64,000 bases of DNA from an uncultured Eubacteriales bacterium (GTDB lineage: Bacteria > Bacillota > Clostridia > Christensenellales > Aristaeellaceae), in the NCBI GenBank assembly GCA_902767565.1, contig CACXHY010000010.1, positions 1 through 64,000 on the forward strand, given 5' to 3'. A program made the position numbers and the translations under genes. Of this stretch, positions 26,920 through 35,768 are shown piece by piece (position 1 is the first letter of the stretch; the number at the start of each line of letters is the position of its first letter). Under the pieces are notes generated by a model. That model ran no database searches. It was not told where the DNA came from and saw only the letters and a program-made list of their open reading frames with translations.

Positions 26920-29397
26920 TCAGGCCAGCAGGCGGATCATGTGCAGCAGGCGGGCGCAGCAGGCGTCGAGGTCCTCCATGGCGAGGGACTGCTCGTTGTC
27001 CTCGGTCACGGCGTCCATGATCTCGCGGATGTCCGTCATCAGGCCGGGCATGGTCAGGTCGTTGCCGGCCGCCACGCACTTGGCGGCGGAGGAGCCGCCC
27101 TCGCTGTTGGTGGTGGTCCAGTCGGTCATGATGATGCCCTCGAAGCCCCATTCCTCGCGGGCCGCCACCGTGCAGAGGTCGCGGCTGTTGGCGGTGTGGA
27201 CGCCGTTGACCTTGTTGTAGGAGGTCATGATGGCGTGGGGCTGGGCCTCGCGGATGGCGATCTCGAAGCCCTTCAGGTAGATCTCGCGCAGGGCGCGTTC
27301 TGAGACGATGCTGCTGACGCCCCGGCGGTTGTCCTCCTGGCTGTTGCAGGCATAGTGCTTGATGGTCACCGCGGCGCCGGGGGTCTCCTGTACGCCGCGG
27401 GTCATGGCGGCGGCGATCAGGCCGGCGACCACGGGGTCCTCGGAGTAGTACTCAAAGTTGCGTCCGCACAGCGGGCTGCGCTTGATGTTCATGCCGGGAG
27501 CCAGCCACCAGGTCACCCCAAAGAGCTCCATCTCCCGGGCGACGATCCGCCCCGCCTCGGCCACCACATCCGGGTCGAAGGACTGGGCCAGCAGGGTGCC
27601 CACCGGGATGCCGGTGGCGTACTGGTAATGGCCGACGCCGTCCTCATGGCGGAATTCCTTCTGGAAGAAGCGGTTCTCCAGCATCTCGTAGCGGTCAAGG
27701 CCGTAGATGCTGCCGTCCGTGGAGCTGGACTCATAGCGGCGGTTCAGACGCAGCCCCGCGGGGCCGTCGGCCAGGATCGTGGGCGGCACGCCGTATTCCT
27801 CCAGGACGTTCGTGGTCTCGCCCGCGGAGCCGGGGAGCCTCTGCCCCGCGTTGCCGATGATGGAGACGTGGCTCTTGCTGGGCTCGCCGCAGCACAGCCG
27901 CGCCTTTTCCTCCAGTGTCAGCCGCTGCACCAGAGGCTCTTCCGGGACGGTGTATCCGGAGGGCCTGGAGTACTGATCCAGGGCCTTCTTCGCCTCGGCG
28001 TCCATGGGCAGGACGGGGAGGTCGGCCGCGAACATGGCGCTCAGCTTTTCGCGCCACCGGGCGTCCGCTTCGACGGTAGGCCTGGTCTCCGGGAGAGAAT
28101 CGAGCAGCGGGCAGATGCGGTGCTGCCGTTCGCCGAAGATCGGGGCCGACAGGGTCAGCGTCGCGACGGGGCCGTAGTGCTCCGCATCGGCAGCCAGCAG
28201 CAGGCGGTACTCGCCCTTGTCCATGAACCAGGCGGATCTGCCTCCGTGGTAGGAGGCCAGCAGGGCGTACCCGGCCTTGAGGGTGAGGGTCACGCTCTCG
28301 CCGGGCTGCAGGAGAGGCGTTTTGCCGAAGGCGATGAGGCGCTTGCGCTCCTTGGCGCGGATGCCGTCCGGGCAGGCCGCGAACAGGAAGCATACGTGCC
28401 TGCCCGCGTTCTTTCCGGTGTTGGTCACCTTCACGGACACTTCGATGCCCGCCTCCGTCAGTTTCGTGCCGGCCGTCTCACAGTCGAAGACCGTGTAGCT
28501 GCGGCCGTAGCCGAAGGGATAGCGGGGACGGATCTCGAAGGCGTCGAACCGGCGGTAGCCCACGTAGATGCCCTCGTAGTACTTCTCCTCCACCAGGTTG
28601 CCGTTCATGTGAGAGAAGGTGTCCCAGCAGGGATAATCCTCGTATCGGTATCCCCAGGTCTCGGTCAGGCGGCCGCTGGGGTCGACCTTGCCGCTGAGCA
28701 CGTCCGTCACGCTGTTGCCGCCCTCCTGCCCGGCCTGGGACATGAGCAGCAGCGCCGCGATGGGATAGCGGTCCAGGAATCCCAGCTCGATGACGCCGCC
28801 GATGTTCAGCACCACCACGACCTTCGCGTAGTTGGCACAGATGGCGGACAACTGTTTCTCCTCCACGTCGGAGAGGAACCAGTCGCCCTTGACCGGATGG
28901 CGGTCAGCGCCTTCGCCGGAGACCCTGCTGATGACGTATACGGCGACGTCCGCCCCGTCCCCGCCGGTGATGGGCGCGCCGTCCGGCGCTTGCAGGGGAT
29001 GGGAGGAATGGGCGGTGTAGAAGGAGTTGAAATCCCCGGGGACGCTCATGTCGTAGATGCTCTGTTTCCAGGCTTCATACGCCTGCGCGTAGACCTCCTC
29101 ATAGCCGTCCAGCCATGCGGTGTTGGTCAGCACAAAGCCCGCGTCCTCCATTCCCTTGCGGATGCTGACGCTGTCTCGTACGTTGACCGCTCCGGAACCG
29201 GTGCCGCCCACGATGGGATGCAGCGCGCCCGCGCCGTAGAGGGCGACTTTCGCGCCGGCCTTCAGGGGCAGCGTGCCGTCGTTCTCCAGCAGCACCATGC
29301 CCTCGGCCGCCAGGCGGCGGGCGATGGCCCGGTGCTCGGTCTCGCGGGCCGTGACCTCCGTGGTGAGCTGTCCGGGATAGCCTTGGATGAGTTTCAT
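26920..29397 (-). CDS. Beta-glucosidase-type glycoside hydrolase family 3, circularly permuted
   Basis: An 825-residue GH3 enzyme without a signal peptide. The domain order is reversed: the N-terminal half carries the alpha/beta sandwich (GAGALHPIVGGTGSGAVNV, MSQAGQEGGNSV, PFGYGRSYTVFD) and fibronectin-like domain; the TIM barrel is C-terminal (KHYACNSQEDNRRG, MTSYNKVNGVHTA). The nucleophile is D759 in GIIMTDW. This reversed order is known for beta-glucosidases such as those of Ruminococcus albus and Butyrivibrio fibrisolvens. Likely substrates are beta-gluco- or xylo-oligosaccharides. ATG 29397 follows CAAGGAGGTATCCCC; the frame runs further upstream into repeat DNA. Confidence 0.93.
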   Translation of the reverse strand: MKLIQGYPGQLTTEVTARETEHRAIARRLAAEGMVLLENDGTLPLKAGAKVALYGAGALHPIVGGTGSGAVNVRDSVSIRKGMEDAGFVLTNTAWLDGYEEVYAQAYEAWKQSIYDMSVPGDFNSFYTAHSSHPLQAPDGAPITGGDGADVAVYVISRVSGEGADRHPVKGDWFLSDVEEKQLSAICANYAKVVVVLNIGGVIELGFLDRYPIAALLLMSQAGQEGGNSVTDVLSGKVDPSGRLTETWGYRYEDYPCWDTFSHMNGNLVEEKYYEGIYVGYRRFDAFEIRPRYPFGYGRSYTVFDCETAGTKLTEAGIEVSVKVTNTGKNAGRHVCFLFAACPDGIRAKERKRLIAFGKTPLLQPGESVTLTLKAGYALLASYHGGRSAWFMDKGEYRLLLAADAEHYGPVATLTLSAPIFGERQHRICPLLDSLPETRPTVEADARWREKLSAMFAADLPVLPMDAEAKKALDQYSRPSGYTVPEEPLVQRLTLEEKARLCCGEPSKSHVSIIGNAGQRLPGSAGETTNVLEEYGVPPTILADGPAGLRLNRRYESSSTDGSIYGLDRYEMLENRFFQKEFRHEDGVGHYQYATGIPVGTLLAQSFDPDVVAEAGRIVAREMELFGVTWWLAPGMNIKRSPLCGRNFEYYSEDPVVAGLIAAAMTRGVQETPGAAVTIKHYACNSQEDNRRGVSSIVSERALREIYLKGFEIAIREAQPHAIMTSYNKVNGVHTANSRDLCTVAAREEWGFEGIIMTDWTTTNSEGGSSAAKCVAAGNDLTMPGLMTDIREIMDAVTEDNEQSLAMEDLDACCARLLHMIRLLA

Positions 29398-29491
29398 GGG
29401 GATACCTCCTTGCGGTTCGTATATGGAAAATGAAGGGATACCGTTCGATGGCGGCTGCTGCGGGACGCACATGCCGGGACGGGATCGCCGC

Positions 29492-29553
29492 CGGCTCACA
29501 CACTCTCTTCTTGCCCTTTCCCTCGGGAAGAGGCAGGGAGATGAGGCGCGGCG
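29492..29553 (-). repeat. Dispersed intergenic repeat, copy 3 (reverse orientation)
   Basis: On the minus strand it reads GCCTCATCTCCCTGCC, TTCCCGAGGGAA and AGGGCAAGAAGAGAGTGTG, matching copy 1 block by block. The GC palindrome of copies 1 and 2 is lost here. Confidence 0.7.
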
Positions 29554-29688
29554 TTCCGGATCATGCCTGCGCAAAGTCATCCTGACGGCCGGACGGGCGG
29601 CCAAGCAACGGGAACGAAGAACGGCCGCAGAGCTCCGAATGCCCAGGGCGTCCGTCATGCATGATCAGAGACATCAGTTGCTATTACG

Positions 29689-29717
29689 ATTATAACCGAT
29701 TTTTCCGCGGTTGAAAA
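29689..29717 (-). promoter_or_regulatory. Candidate promoter of the GH3 gene
   Basis: TTTTCA, 17-bp spacer, TATAAT; the same weak -35 as at fba. Confidence 0.6.
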
Positions 29718-29767
29718 GGGTGAAAAAGAAAATGAGGGAGCGCGATCTGCGTTCCCCCCGGATAAGG

Positions 29768-30685
29768 TCATTTCTCGACGGGCTTTGCGTATTCCCGGTA
29801 GCGGCGCAGCCACAGCTCGACGGAGGTCGAATCGGCCACCACCACGGCCACGGCGGACTCCTCCGTCACTTTCTCGAAGGTGACGTTCATGCCGAACCAG
29901 TCCAGAACGTCGTTGATGTGGTCGCGGCGGACCTCGATACGGTGCTTCTTCGGTTTCCCGGTGTACATGTAGGGGTGCTCATCCACATACTGCTCGGTCA
30001 GGGGCGCCTCGTCGGCGTTGGCCAGTTTGGAGATGGGCTTCAGGGCGCTCTTCAGCTGCTTGCACTCCATGATGCGGTCCACCCGGAAGTGGCACAGCTC
30101 GTCGTACTTGTCCACGTTGCAGATCAGGTAATAGCGGCCGTTCGCGGTGCTGACGCGATAGGGGTTCACCTTGTAGAGCTTCGGCTTGCCCTCTTCGTTC
30201 AGGCGGGGATGGAGCTGCTTGTCCACATCGTAATTGCCGTACTTGAAAGATACCTGCCGCCCCTCCGCGACGGCCCGGTGAAGGGTATCCAGCGTGTAGA
30301 GGAACTGGGGGTTTGCGGGCTTGTAGGACACGATCTCCCGACCGGGCTCGTAGAAGGGTCCGCCCAGCTTCGTCAGCTTCTGCAGGAGGGCCGTGCGCTG
30401 GCTCTCGGGGAGCGCGGAGCCGGACACGCAGTCCAGCAGATAATCCATCTCCGCCGGGGTGTAGCCGTGCTCATAATACCAGCCCTTGCGGAAAACAACG
30501 GGATAGCCCGCCTCCTGCAGGTCGCCCAGGTTCTTGCGGACGCTCTTGCGGGTGGCGCTCAGGTGATGATCCCGCTGCAGACGGGTGATGATCTCGGCCT
30601 GGCGGATACGGTGATCCGCGTCTGTTCCGTCGCGCAGGATCGCGAGGATCGCAAGGATCAGCATCTTTTTCTTTTCGCGCGGCAT
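29768..30685 (-). CDS. WYL-domain transcriptional regulator
   Basis: A 305-residue protein with an N-terminal winged helix (AILAILRDGTDADHRIRQ... SVRKNLGDLQEAG) and a central WYL domain (RQVSFKYGNYD, KVNPYRVSTANGRYYLICN, FRVDRIMECKQL), then a WCX-like C-terminal domain. Such proteins bind DNA and sense ligands through the WYL fold. It lies upstream of and in the same direction as the GH3 gene but has its own promoter. The target is unknown. Confidence 0.9.
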   Translation of the reverse strand: MPREKKKMLILAILAILRDGTDADHRIRQAEIITRLQRDHHLSATRKSVRKNLGDLQEAGYPVVFRKGWYYEHGYTPAEMDYLLDCVSGSALPESQRTALLQKLTKLGGPFYEPGREIVSYKPANPQFLYTLDTLHRAVAEGRQVSFKYGNYDVDKQLHPRLNEEGKPKLYKVNPYRVSTANGRYYLICNVDKYDELCHFRVDRIMECKQLKSALKPISKLANADEAPLTEQYVDEHPYMYTGKPKKHRIEVRRDHINDVLDWFGMNVTFEKVTEESAVAVVVADSTSVELWLRRYREYAKPVEK

Positions 30686-30732
30686 GGTGGATTCCTCCCT
30701 ATATCAATCAGTCGCTCTTCGCATACAGGTGT

Positions 30733-30761
30733 ATTTTACCCGAATCAGGACGGACTGTCAA
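30733..30761 (-). promoter_or_regulatory. Promoter of the WYL regulator
   Basis: TTGACA and TAAAAT with a 17-bp spacer, about 50 bp before the ATG. Confidence 0.8.
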
Positions 30762-30928
30762 CTGTTTCCATTGCGAAATATTCGTTTTCGGCTATGCGGA
30801 TTTGTATGATTTGGCATCGGTTCCGTCATATACCGCAACTTTGGAAACACAAGGGTACGAAAAAGGAGCATTTCGTGAGATCACGGCTGCCGGGTGCCGA
30901 CGGATCGTCAGAAACACGAAAAATGCGG

Positions 30929-30957
30929 TTGACAAAGGCACCGCAAAGTCCTATAAT
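30929..30957 (+). promoter_or_regulatory. Promoter of yceD-rpmF
   Basis: Perfect TTGACA and TATAAT with a 17-bp spacer. It may also drive the valS T-box transcript, as no separate promoter is evident there. Confidence 0.9.
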
Positions 30958-31010
30958 ACACAGCGGTCACATTTTGGCGTGGACCCACGGAAGGAGGATC
31001 ACGGCACGGC

Positions 31011-31523
31011 ATGAAGCTGGACGTTTCCCGGGCGCTGAAGCTGCCCGGCGAGTCATTCCCGCTGGATGTGGAGCAGGCCATTGCACCGCAGATGATCAGC
31101 GGAGAAGAGGTCCGCTTCGATCCGGCCCGGCTCAAAGGGACCTACATGGCCCTGGAGGGCGGGAACATCGCCGTCGATCTTGAACTGACGACCACGGCCC
31201 ATGCCCGGTGTGCCAACTGTCTCGCGCCGGCGCAGTCGGAGGTGCGCGAGCCCATCGAGGAGCTGATCCATCTGGGGGGCGACCCGGATGACAGCGAGAT
31301 CTTCACCTACACGGGTCAGGAGATCGATCTCGAGCGGCTGGCCGAATCCTTCGCGGTGCTGGGGCTGCCGATGCGGTTCCTCTGCAGGGAGGGCTGCAGC
31401 GAGGCTCCGGCCTACGACGACGCGGATGTGGATGTATGCCTTTGCCAGAAGGAACTGCCGGGTCAGCGTCCTTTCGCGGCATTGAAGCAGCTGCTGTCCG
31501 AAGAGGACGGCGAAGAACGCTGA
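31011..31523 (+). CDS. YceD/DUF177 family protein
   Basis: A 170-residue protein of the DUF177 family, almost always encoded just before rpmF and linked to 23S rRNA processing or accumulation. Conserved features are the CANCLAP motif, the acidic [22 protein letters not shown] segment, and the second Cys pair CREGC. ATG follows GGAAGGAGGATCACGGC. Confidence 0.92.
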   Translation: MKLDVSRALKLPGESFPLDVEQAIAPQMISGEEVRFDPARLKGTYMALEGGNIAVDLELTTTAHARCANCLAPAQSEVREPIEELIHLGGDPDDSEIFTYTGQEIDLERLAESFAVLGLPMRFLCREGCSEAPAYDDADVDVCLCQKELPGQRPFAALKQLLSEEDGEER

Positions 31524-31551
31524 TCGAGACAAAGGTCGAGGAGGTGGAAAC

Positions 31552-31740
31552 ATGGCAGTACCGAAGGGGAAAGTCTCCAAAGCGCGCAGGAACAGCCGCC
31601 GCGCCAACTGGAAGCTCAGCCTGCCCGGCATCACCGAGTGCCCGCAGTGCCACGAGATGAAGCTGACGCACCGGGTGTGCAAGAATTGCGGCTACTACAA
31701 CGGCAAGCAGGTCCTCAAAGTCAACGAGGAGAACGCCTGA
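31552..31740 (+). CDS. rpmF: 50S ribosomal protein L32
   Basis: A 62-residue protein with the L32 N-terminus [20 protein letters not shown] and a zinc ribbon CPQC...CKNCGYY. It lies 28 bp after yceD with GGAGGTGG before the ATG. Confidence 0.98.
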   Translation: MAVPKGKVSKARRNSRRANWKLSLPGITECPQCHEMKLTHRVCKNCGYYNGKQVLKVNEENA

Positions 31741-31762
31741 TCTTGTCCATATGATCTCGCAG

Positions 31763-32007
31763 ACGAAAGAGGAGTACCCCGCCGGGCGATGGCAGAGAGA
31801 GCAGGTCATCGGCTGAAAGCCCGCTTCAAACGCAGACGGGGGAAGGTCGCTTTCATCAGAGCCCGGGTGAACGCGGGGAACCGCCTCAGCCCGCAGCGGG
31901 TGCGCCCGTTAACGCGCTCCATGAGGCAGGCTTTTGTCTGCGAACAAAGGTGGTACCACGGAGTCGCTCCCGTCCTTTCACAGGATGGGAGCGCTTGCTT
32001 TTTGGAG
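31763..32007 (+). promoter_or_regulatory. T-box leader with valine specifier
   Basis: The 5' part has the GAGGAGTA motif (about 31770-31777), the Stem I AG-bulge AGAGAG near 31795 and apical loop GGCTGAAAGCCC. A likely specifier codon GTC (Val) lies at 31846-31848 in GGAAGGTCGC. The T-box itself, AAAGGTGGTACCACGG, is at 31946-31961. The terminator stem GCTCCCGTCC / GGATGGGAGC with a U-rich tail ends near 32003. Uncharged tRNA-Val would pair with specifier and T-box and favour read-through into the small membrane gene and valS. Confidence 0.93.
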
Positions 32008-32025
32008 AACAAGGGGGGATGCGCG

Positions 32026-32229
32026 ATGTCAGGTGTCTGGGGATTCCTGGCCGAGATCTGGATCATTCCGTTCGCACTCGGGCTGATCCTGATGTTTCTG
32101 GCCCGGCCTTTGGCAAGGTTCATGACGATCCTGCACGAGGACGGACTGTGTCTCGCTCTCAAATGGATCGGATTCGCCCTCATCATTCTCGGGATCGCGG
32201 GCGCCGCAGACAGCATCATGATGACTTAA
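32026..32229 (+). CDS. Small membrane protein in the valS operon (67 aa)
   Basis: A 67-residue protein with two hydrophobic helices (about 6-28 and 46-64), the first ending FLARPLARF and the second beginning KWIGFALIILGIAG. ATG 32026 follows AAGGGGGGATGCGCG. It sits between the T-box terminator and valS, so it is under the valine T-box. I do not recognise a family. Position suggests a link to valine supply, but this is inference only. Confidence 0.75.
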   Translation: MSGVWGFLAEIWIIPFALGLILMFLARPLARFMTILHEDGLCLALKWIGFALIILGIAGAADSIMMT

Positions 32230-32285
32230 CCGCACCGCCGCCGTTCAGGAACGGCCGTCATTGCACACAGGAGGAGGAACAATCA

Positions 32286-35012
32286 ATGGAACGGAAATTC
32301 AATCCGCAGGAGATGGAATCCCGCTTCGACCCGCAGGGGATCGAGGCGGAGCTGTATAAGGAATGGGAAGAATCCGGCGCCTTCGTCGCGCACCGGGAGG
32401 AGGGCAGGAAGCCCTTCACGATCGTGATGCCGCCGCCCAACATCACCGGTCAGCTGCACATGGGCCACGCCATGGACAACACCCTGCAGGACGCCGCCAT
32501 CCGCTATCACCGGATGAAGGGCGACCCGACCCTTTGGCTGCCCGGCACCGACCACGCGGCCATCGCCACCGAGGTCAGGATCGTGGACGCCATGCGCAAG
32601 GAAGGGCTCACCAAGGAGAGCATCGGACGCGAAGCCTTCCTGGAGCGGGCTTGGGCCTGGAAGAAGGAGTACGGCGGACGGATCACCACTCAGCTGCGCC
32701 GCATGGGCACCTCCTGCGACTGGAGCCGGGAGCGCTTCACCATGGACGAGGGCTGCAGCCGCGCCGTGCGCGAGGTCTTCTGCCGCCTGTATGAGAAGCA
32801 GCTGATCTACCGCGGCAGCCGGCTGGTGAACTGGTGCCCCTGCTGCGTGACCTCCCTGTCCGACGCCGAGGTGGAATACGAGGAGCAGGACGGCCATTTC
32901 TGGCATCTGCTCTACCCGGTGAAGGAGACCGGCGAGATGCTGGAGCTGGCCACCACCCGCCCCGAGACCATGCTGGGCGACACCGCCGTGGCCATCAACG
33001 AGGCGGATGAGCGCTACGCCCACCTGCACGGCTGCCATGTGATCCTCCCCCTGGTGGACCGGGAGATCCCCATCATCTGCGACGAGCACGCCGACATGAC
33101 CAAGGGGACCGGCGTGGTGAAGATCACCCCCGCCCACGACCCCAACGACTACGAGGTGGGCCAGCGGCATGACCTGCCCGCCATCCGCGCCTTCACCTAT
33201 GACGGGCGCATGACCGGCGCGGCGGACAAGGCCGAGAACGACGAGCTCTTCGCCTCCGGCAAGGCGGCGAAAGGCGAGGCCCGGGTGCTGGACTGCGGCA
33301 AGTATGCCGGCATGACCACCATGGAGGCCCGCAAGGCCATCGTGGCGGACCTGGAAGCCCTGGGTCTGGTGAAGTCCGTGGAGCCGCTGAAGCACGAGGT
33401 GGGCACCTGCTACCGCTGCCACACCACCGTGGAGCCCATGATCTCCCGGCAGTGGTTCGTGAAGATGGCGCCGCTGGCCGCCCCGGCCATCGAGGCCGTG
33501 AAGAGCGGCAAGACCCAGTTCGTGCCGGACCGCTTCAACAAGGTGTACCTGAACTGGATGGAGAACATCCGCGACTGGTGCATCAGCCGCCACCTGTGGT
33601 GGGGCCACCGCATCCCCGCCTGGTACTGCGAGGACTGCGGCGAGACCATCGTCAGCCGCGAAGACCCGACCGTGTGTCCGAAGTGCGGCGGCAGACACCT
33701 GACCCAGGACGAGGACGTGCTGGACACCTGGTTCTCCTCCGCCCTGTGGCCCTTCTCCACGCTGGGCTGGCCCGAGCAGACCGAGGACCTGAAGTACTTC
33801 TACCCCACCGACATGCTGGTGACGGGCTACGACATCATCTTCTTCTGGGTGGCCCGCATGATCTTCTCCGGCGTGGAGCAGATGGGCGAGACCCCCTTCA
33901 AGACGGTACTGATCCACGGCCTCGTGCGCGACGAGCTGGGCCGCAAGATGTCCAAGTCCCTGGGCAACGGCGTGGATCCGCTGGAGATCATCGACGAATA
34001 CGGCGCCGACGCCCTGCGCTTCTCGCTGCTGATGGGCGTCTCCCCCGGCAACGACACCCGCTACAGCCGCGAAAAGGTGGAAGCGGCCCGGAATTTTGCC
34101 AACAAGATCTGGAACGCCAGCCGCTTCGTGCTGATGAACACCGACGCGCGGCACGAGATCGATCCCGCCCGCCTCACCGTGGCGGACAAGTGGATCCTCT
34201 CCCGCTTCCAGGCCGCCGCCCGCGACATCTCCGCCCACAACGAAGAAGGAGACTTCGGTCTGTCCGCCACCCGCATCTACGATTTTGCCTGGTCCGAGTT
34301 CTGCGACTGGTATATCGAGATGGCGAAGCCCTGGCTCCTGGGCGACGATCAGGCCGCGAAGGAGAACGTGCAGGCCGTGCTGCTCTATGTGCTGGATGGC
34401 CTGCTGAAGCTGCTGCATCCCTTCATGCCCTTCCTCACCGAACAGGTGTGGCGTTATCTGCCGGGCAGCGCGGGCTTCCTGATGCTGGCGAAATGGCCGG
34501 AGACCGATCCCGCCTTTGACTTCGCCGCGGAGGAGAAGGAAATGACCGGCGTGATGGACATGATCCGCGCTATCCGCAATCTGCGCACCGAGATGAACGT
34601 GCAGGCCGGCAAGCGCACCCGCCTCATGCTGCTCCCCGCCGAGGGCTGGAACGCGACCCTCGCCCACGCCGCCCCGTACTTCCAGCGGCTGGCCGGAGCC
34701 TCCGCCGTGGAGATCATCGCCTCCGCCGCCGATGTGCGGGAGAAGACCGTGTCCGCCGTGACCCATGCGGGTACTCTGTACATTCCCCTGGGCGACCTGG
34801 TGGACTTCGCCAAGGAGATCGCGCGCCTGGAGAAGGAGCAGAAGAACCTGGAGGGCGAGATCGCCCGGGCCGAGGGCAAGCTGAACAACCCCGGCTTCGT
34901 GGGCAAGGCCCCGGCAGCCCTGGTGGAGAAGGAAAAGGAGAAGCTGCAGGCCAACCGCGACAAGCTGGCCGCCGTGCTCGCCCGCATCGCCGATCTGAAA
35001 GAGACCCTGTGA
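32286..35012 (+). CDS. valS: Valyl-tRNA synthetase
   Basis: A 908-residue class Ia synthetase. The HIGH motif is PPPNITGQLHMGHAMD, the KMSKS motif RKMSKSLGNG, the editing domain includes TTRPETMLGDTAVAIN, and a C-terminal coiled coil (EIARLEKEQKNLEGEIARAE) of the ValRS type closes the protein. ATG follows GGAGGAGGAACAATCA. Regulation by the T-box upstream fits its identity. Confidence 0.98.
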   Translation: MERKFNPQEMESRFDPQGIEAELYKEWEESGAFVAHREEGRKPFTIVMPPPNITGQLHMGHAMDNTLQDAAIRYHRMKGDPTLWLPGTDHAAIATEVRIVDAMRKEGLTKESIGREAFLERAWAWKKEYGGRITTQLRRMGTSCDWSRERFTMDEGCSRAVREVFCRLYEKQLIYRGSRLVNWCPCCVTSLSDAEVEYEEQDGHFWHLLYPVKETGEMLELATTRPETMLGDTAVAINEADERYAHLHGCHVILPLVDREIPIICDEHADMTKGTGVVKITPAHDPNDYEVGQRHDLPAIRAFTYDGRMTGAADKAENDELFASGKAAKGEARVLDCGKYAGMTTMEARKAIVADLEALGLVKSVEPLKHEVGTCYRCHTTVEPMISRQWFVKMAPLAAPAIEAVKSGKTQFVPDRFNKVYLNWMENIRDWCISRHLWWGHRIPAWYCEDCGETIVSREDPTVCPKCGGRHLTQDEDVLDTWFSSALWPFSTLGWPEQTEDLKYFYPTDMLVTGYDIIFFWVARMIFSGVEQMGETPFKTVLIHGLVRDELGRKMSKSLGNGVDPLEIIDEYGADALRFSLLMGVSPGNDTRYSREKVEAARNFANKIWNASRFVLMNTDARHEIDPARLTVADKWILSRFQAAARDISAHNEEGDFGLSATRIYDFAWSEFCDWYIEMAKPWLLGDDQAAKENVQAVLLYVLDGLLKLLHPFMPFLTEQVWRYLPGSAGFLMLAKWPETDPAFDFAAEEKEMTGVMDMIRAIRNLRTEMNVQAGKRTRLMLLPAEGWNATLAHAAPYFQRLAGASAVEIIASAADVREKTVSAVTHAGTLYIPLGDLVDFAKEIARLEKEQKNLEGEIARAEGKLNNPGFVGKAPAALVEKEKEKLQANRDKLAAVLARIADLKETL

Positions 35013-35040
35013 CCTTCCGGAAAGCCCGGAATGCAGACAA

Positions 35041-35076
35041 CAACAGCCGCCCCGATCACCGGGACGGCTGTTTTCA
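35041..35076 (+). terminator. Terminator after valS
   Basis: Stem AACAGCCG / CGGCTGTT with an internal CCCG/CGGG pair, followed by TTTTC. Confidence 0.85.
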
Positions 35077-35161
35077 TAACAATGGGCTGTGCGCGGGTCG
35101 GTCGGCGGCGGCCTTCGGAAGCGAAAGGGCGGACGGGCCGGCGGCGCCGCAGGGGAAGGGT

Positions 35162-35725
35162 TCAGTAGGTCGCGTGCTCCGTTTCCATATACAGGTCAAA
35201 GAGTTCCAGGCACGCATCCCGGTCGACGCAGATCAGGTATCCAGCGAAGGCCTCCCGTCCGCCCGCAAGCGCGTCGAACCGCTCGTCGCGAAACCCGATG
35301 GCCGCGTTGTCCGCAAGGGTGCAGCCGTAGTACACGCGGTCGATGTTGGCCCACATGCAGGCGTACAGGCACATGGGGCACGGCTCGCCGGTGGTGTACA
35401 GCACGCATCCGCTCAGATCATGGGTGCCGAGAAAAGCGCAGGCATCGCGGATAGCCGCGATCTCCCCGTGGCAGGTGGGGTCGTGATCGGCCAGCACGCG
35501 GTTGTGCCCCCGACCGACGACCTCTCCGTCACGGACCACGACCGCGCCGAAGGGACCGCCGTGGCCGAGCAGGATGCCCTCGTACGCCTCATCGACGGCG
35601 ATCTGCATGAAGGCGTTTTCCGCGCGGATCGGGACGACAGCCGCCGCGGCCTGCTCGGCAATCGCGCAGGAGCAGCCCCCTGTAAGGATGAGCAGGAGCG
35701 AAAACAGAAAGGCAAAGCGTTTCAT
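35162..35725 (-). CDS. Exported (lipoprotein) cytidine/deoxycytidylate deaminase-fold protein
   Basis: A 187-residue protein. Residues 1-18 form a lipoprotein signal (MKRFAFLFSLLLILTGGC, lipidated Cys18), then a full zinc deaminase domain: CHGEIAAIRDA with zinc ligand H86 and catalytic E88, and PCPMCLYA with zinc ligands C116 and C119. The fold is closest to guanine or nucleoside deaminases (TadA/GuaD type), normally cytosolic. An extracytoplasmic location is unusual. It starts 43 bp after the PfkB gene and is likely co-transcribed. Confidence 0.88.
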   Translation of the reverse strand: MKRFAFLFSLLLILTGGCSCAIAEQAAAAVVPIRAENAFMQIAVDEAYEGILLGHGGPFGAVVVRDGEVVGRGHNRVLADHDPTCHGEIAAIRDACAFLGTHDLSGCVLYTTGEPCPMCLYACMWANIDRVYYGCTLADNAAIGFRDERFDALAGGREAFAGYLICVDRDACLELFDLYMETEHATY

Positions 35726-35768
35726 TCACGAACACCTCGGGCGTCGGTCAGGGCGGGAAGGAGACGGA

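Larger units (their letters stand above)
29398..29767. other. Leader of the GH3 gene with dispersed repeat copy 3
   Basis: About 370 bp without a gene. It contains repeat copy 3 and a leftward promoter at 29689-29717, so the GH3 mRNA would have a leader of about 285 nt containing the repeat. Confidence 0.5.
30686..31010. other. Divergent promoter region
   Basis: No gene seen in this AT-richer stretch. It holds the leftward WYL promoter and the rightward yceD-rpmF promoter, about 170 bp apart. Confidence 0.6.
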
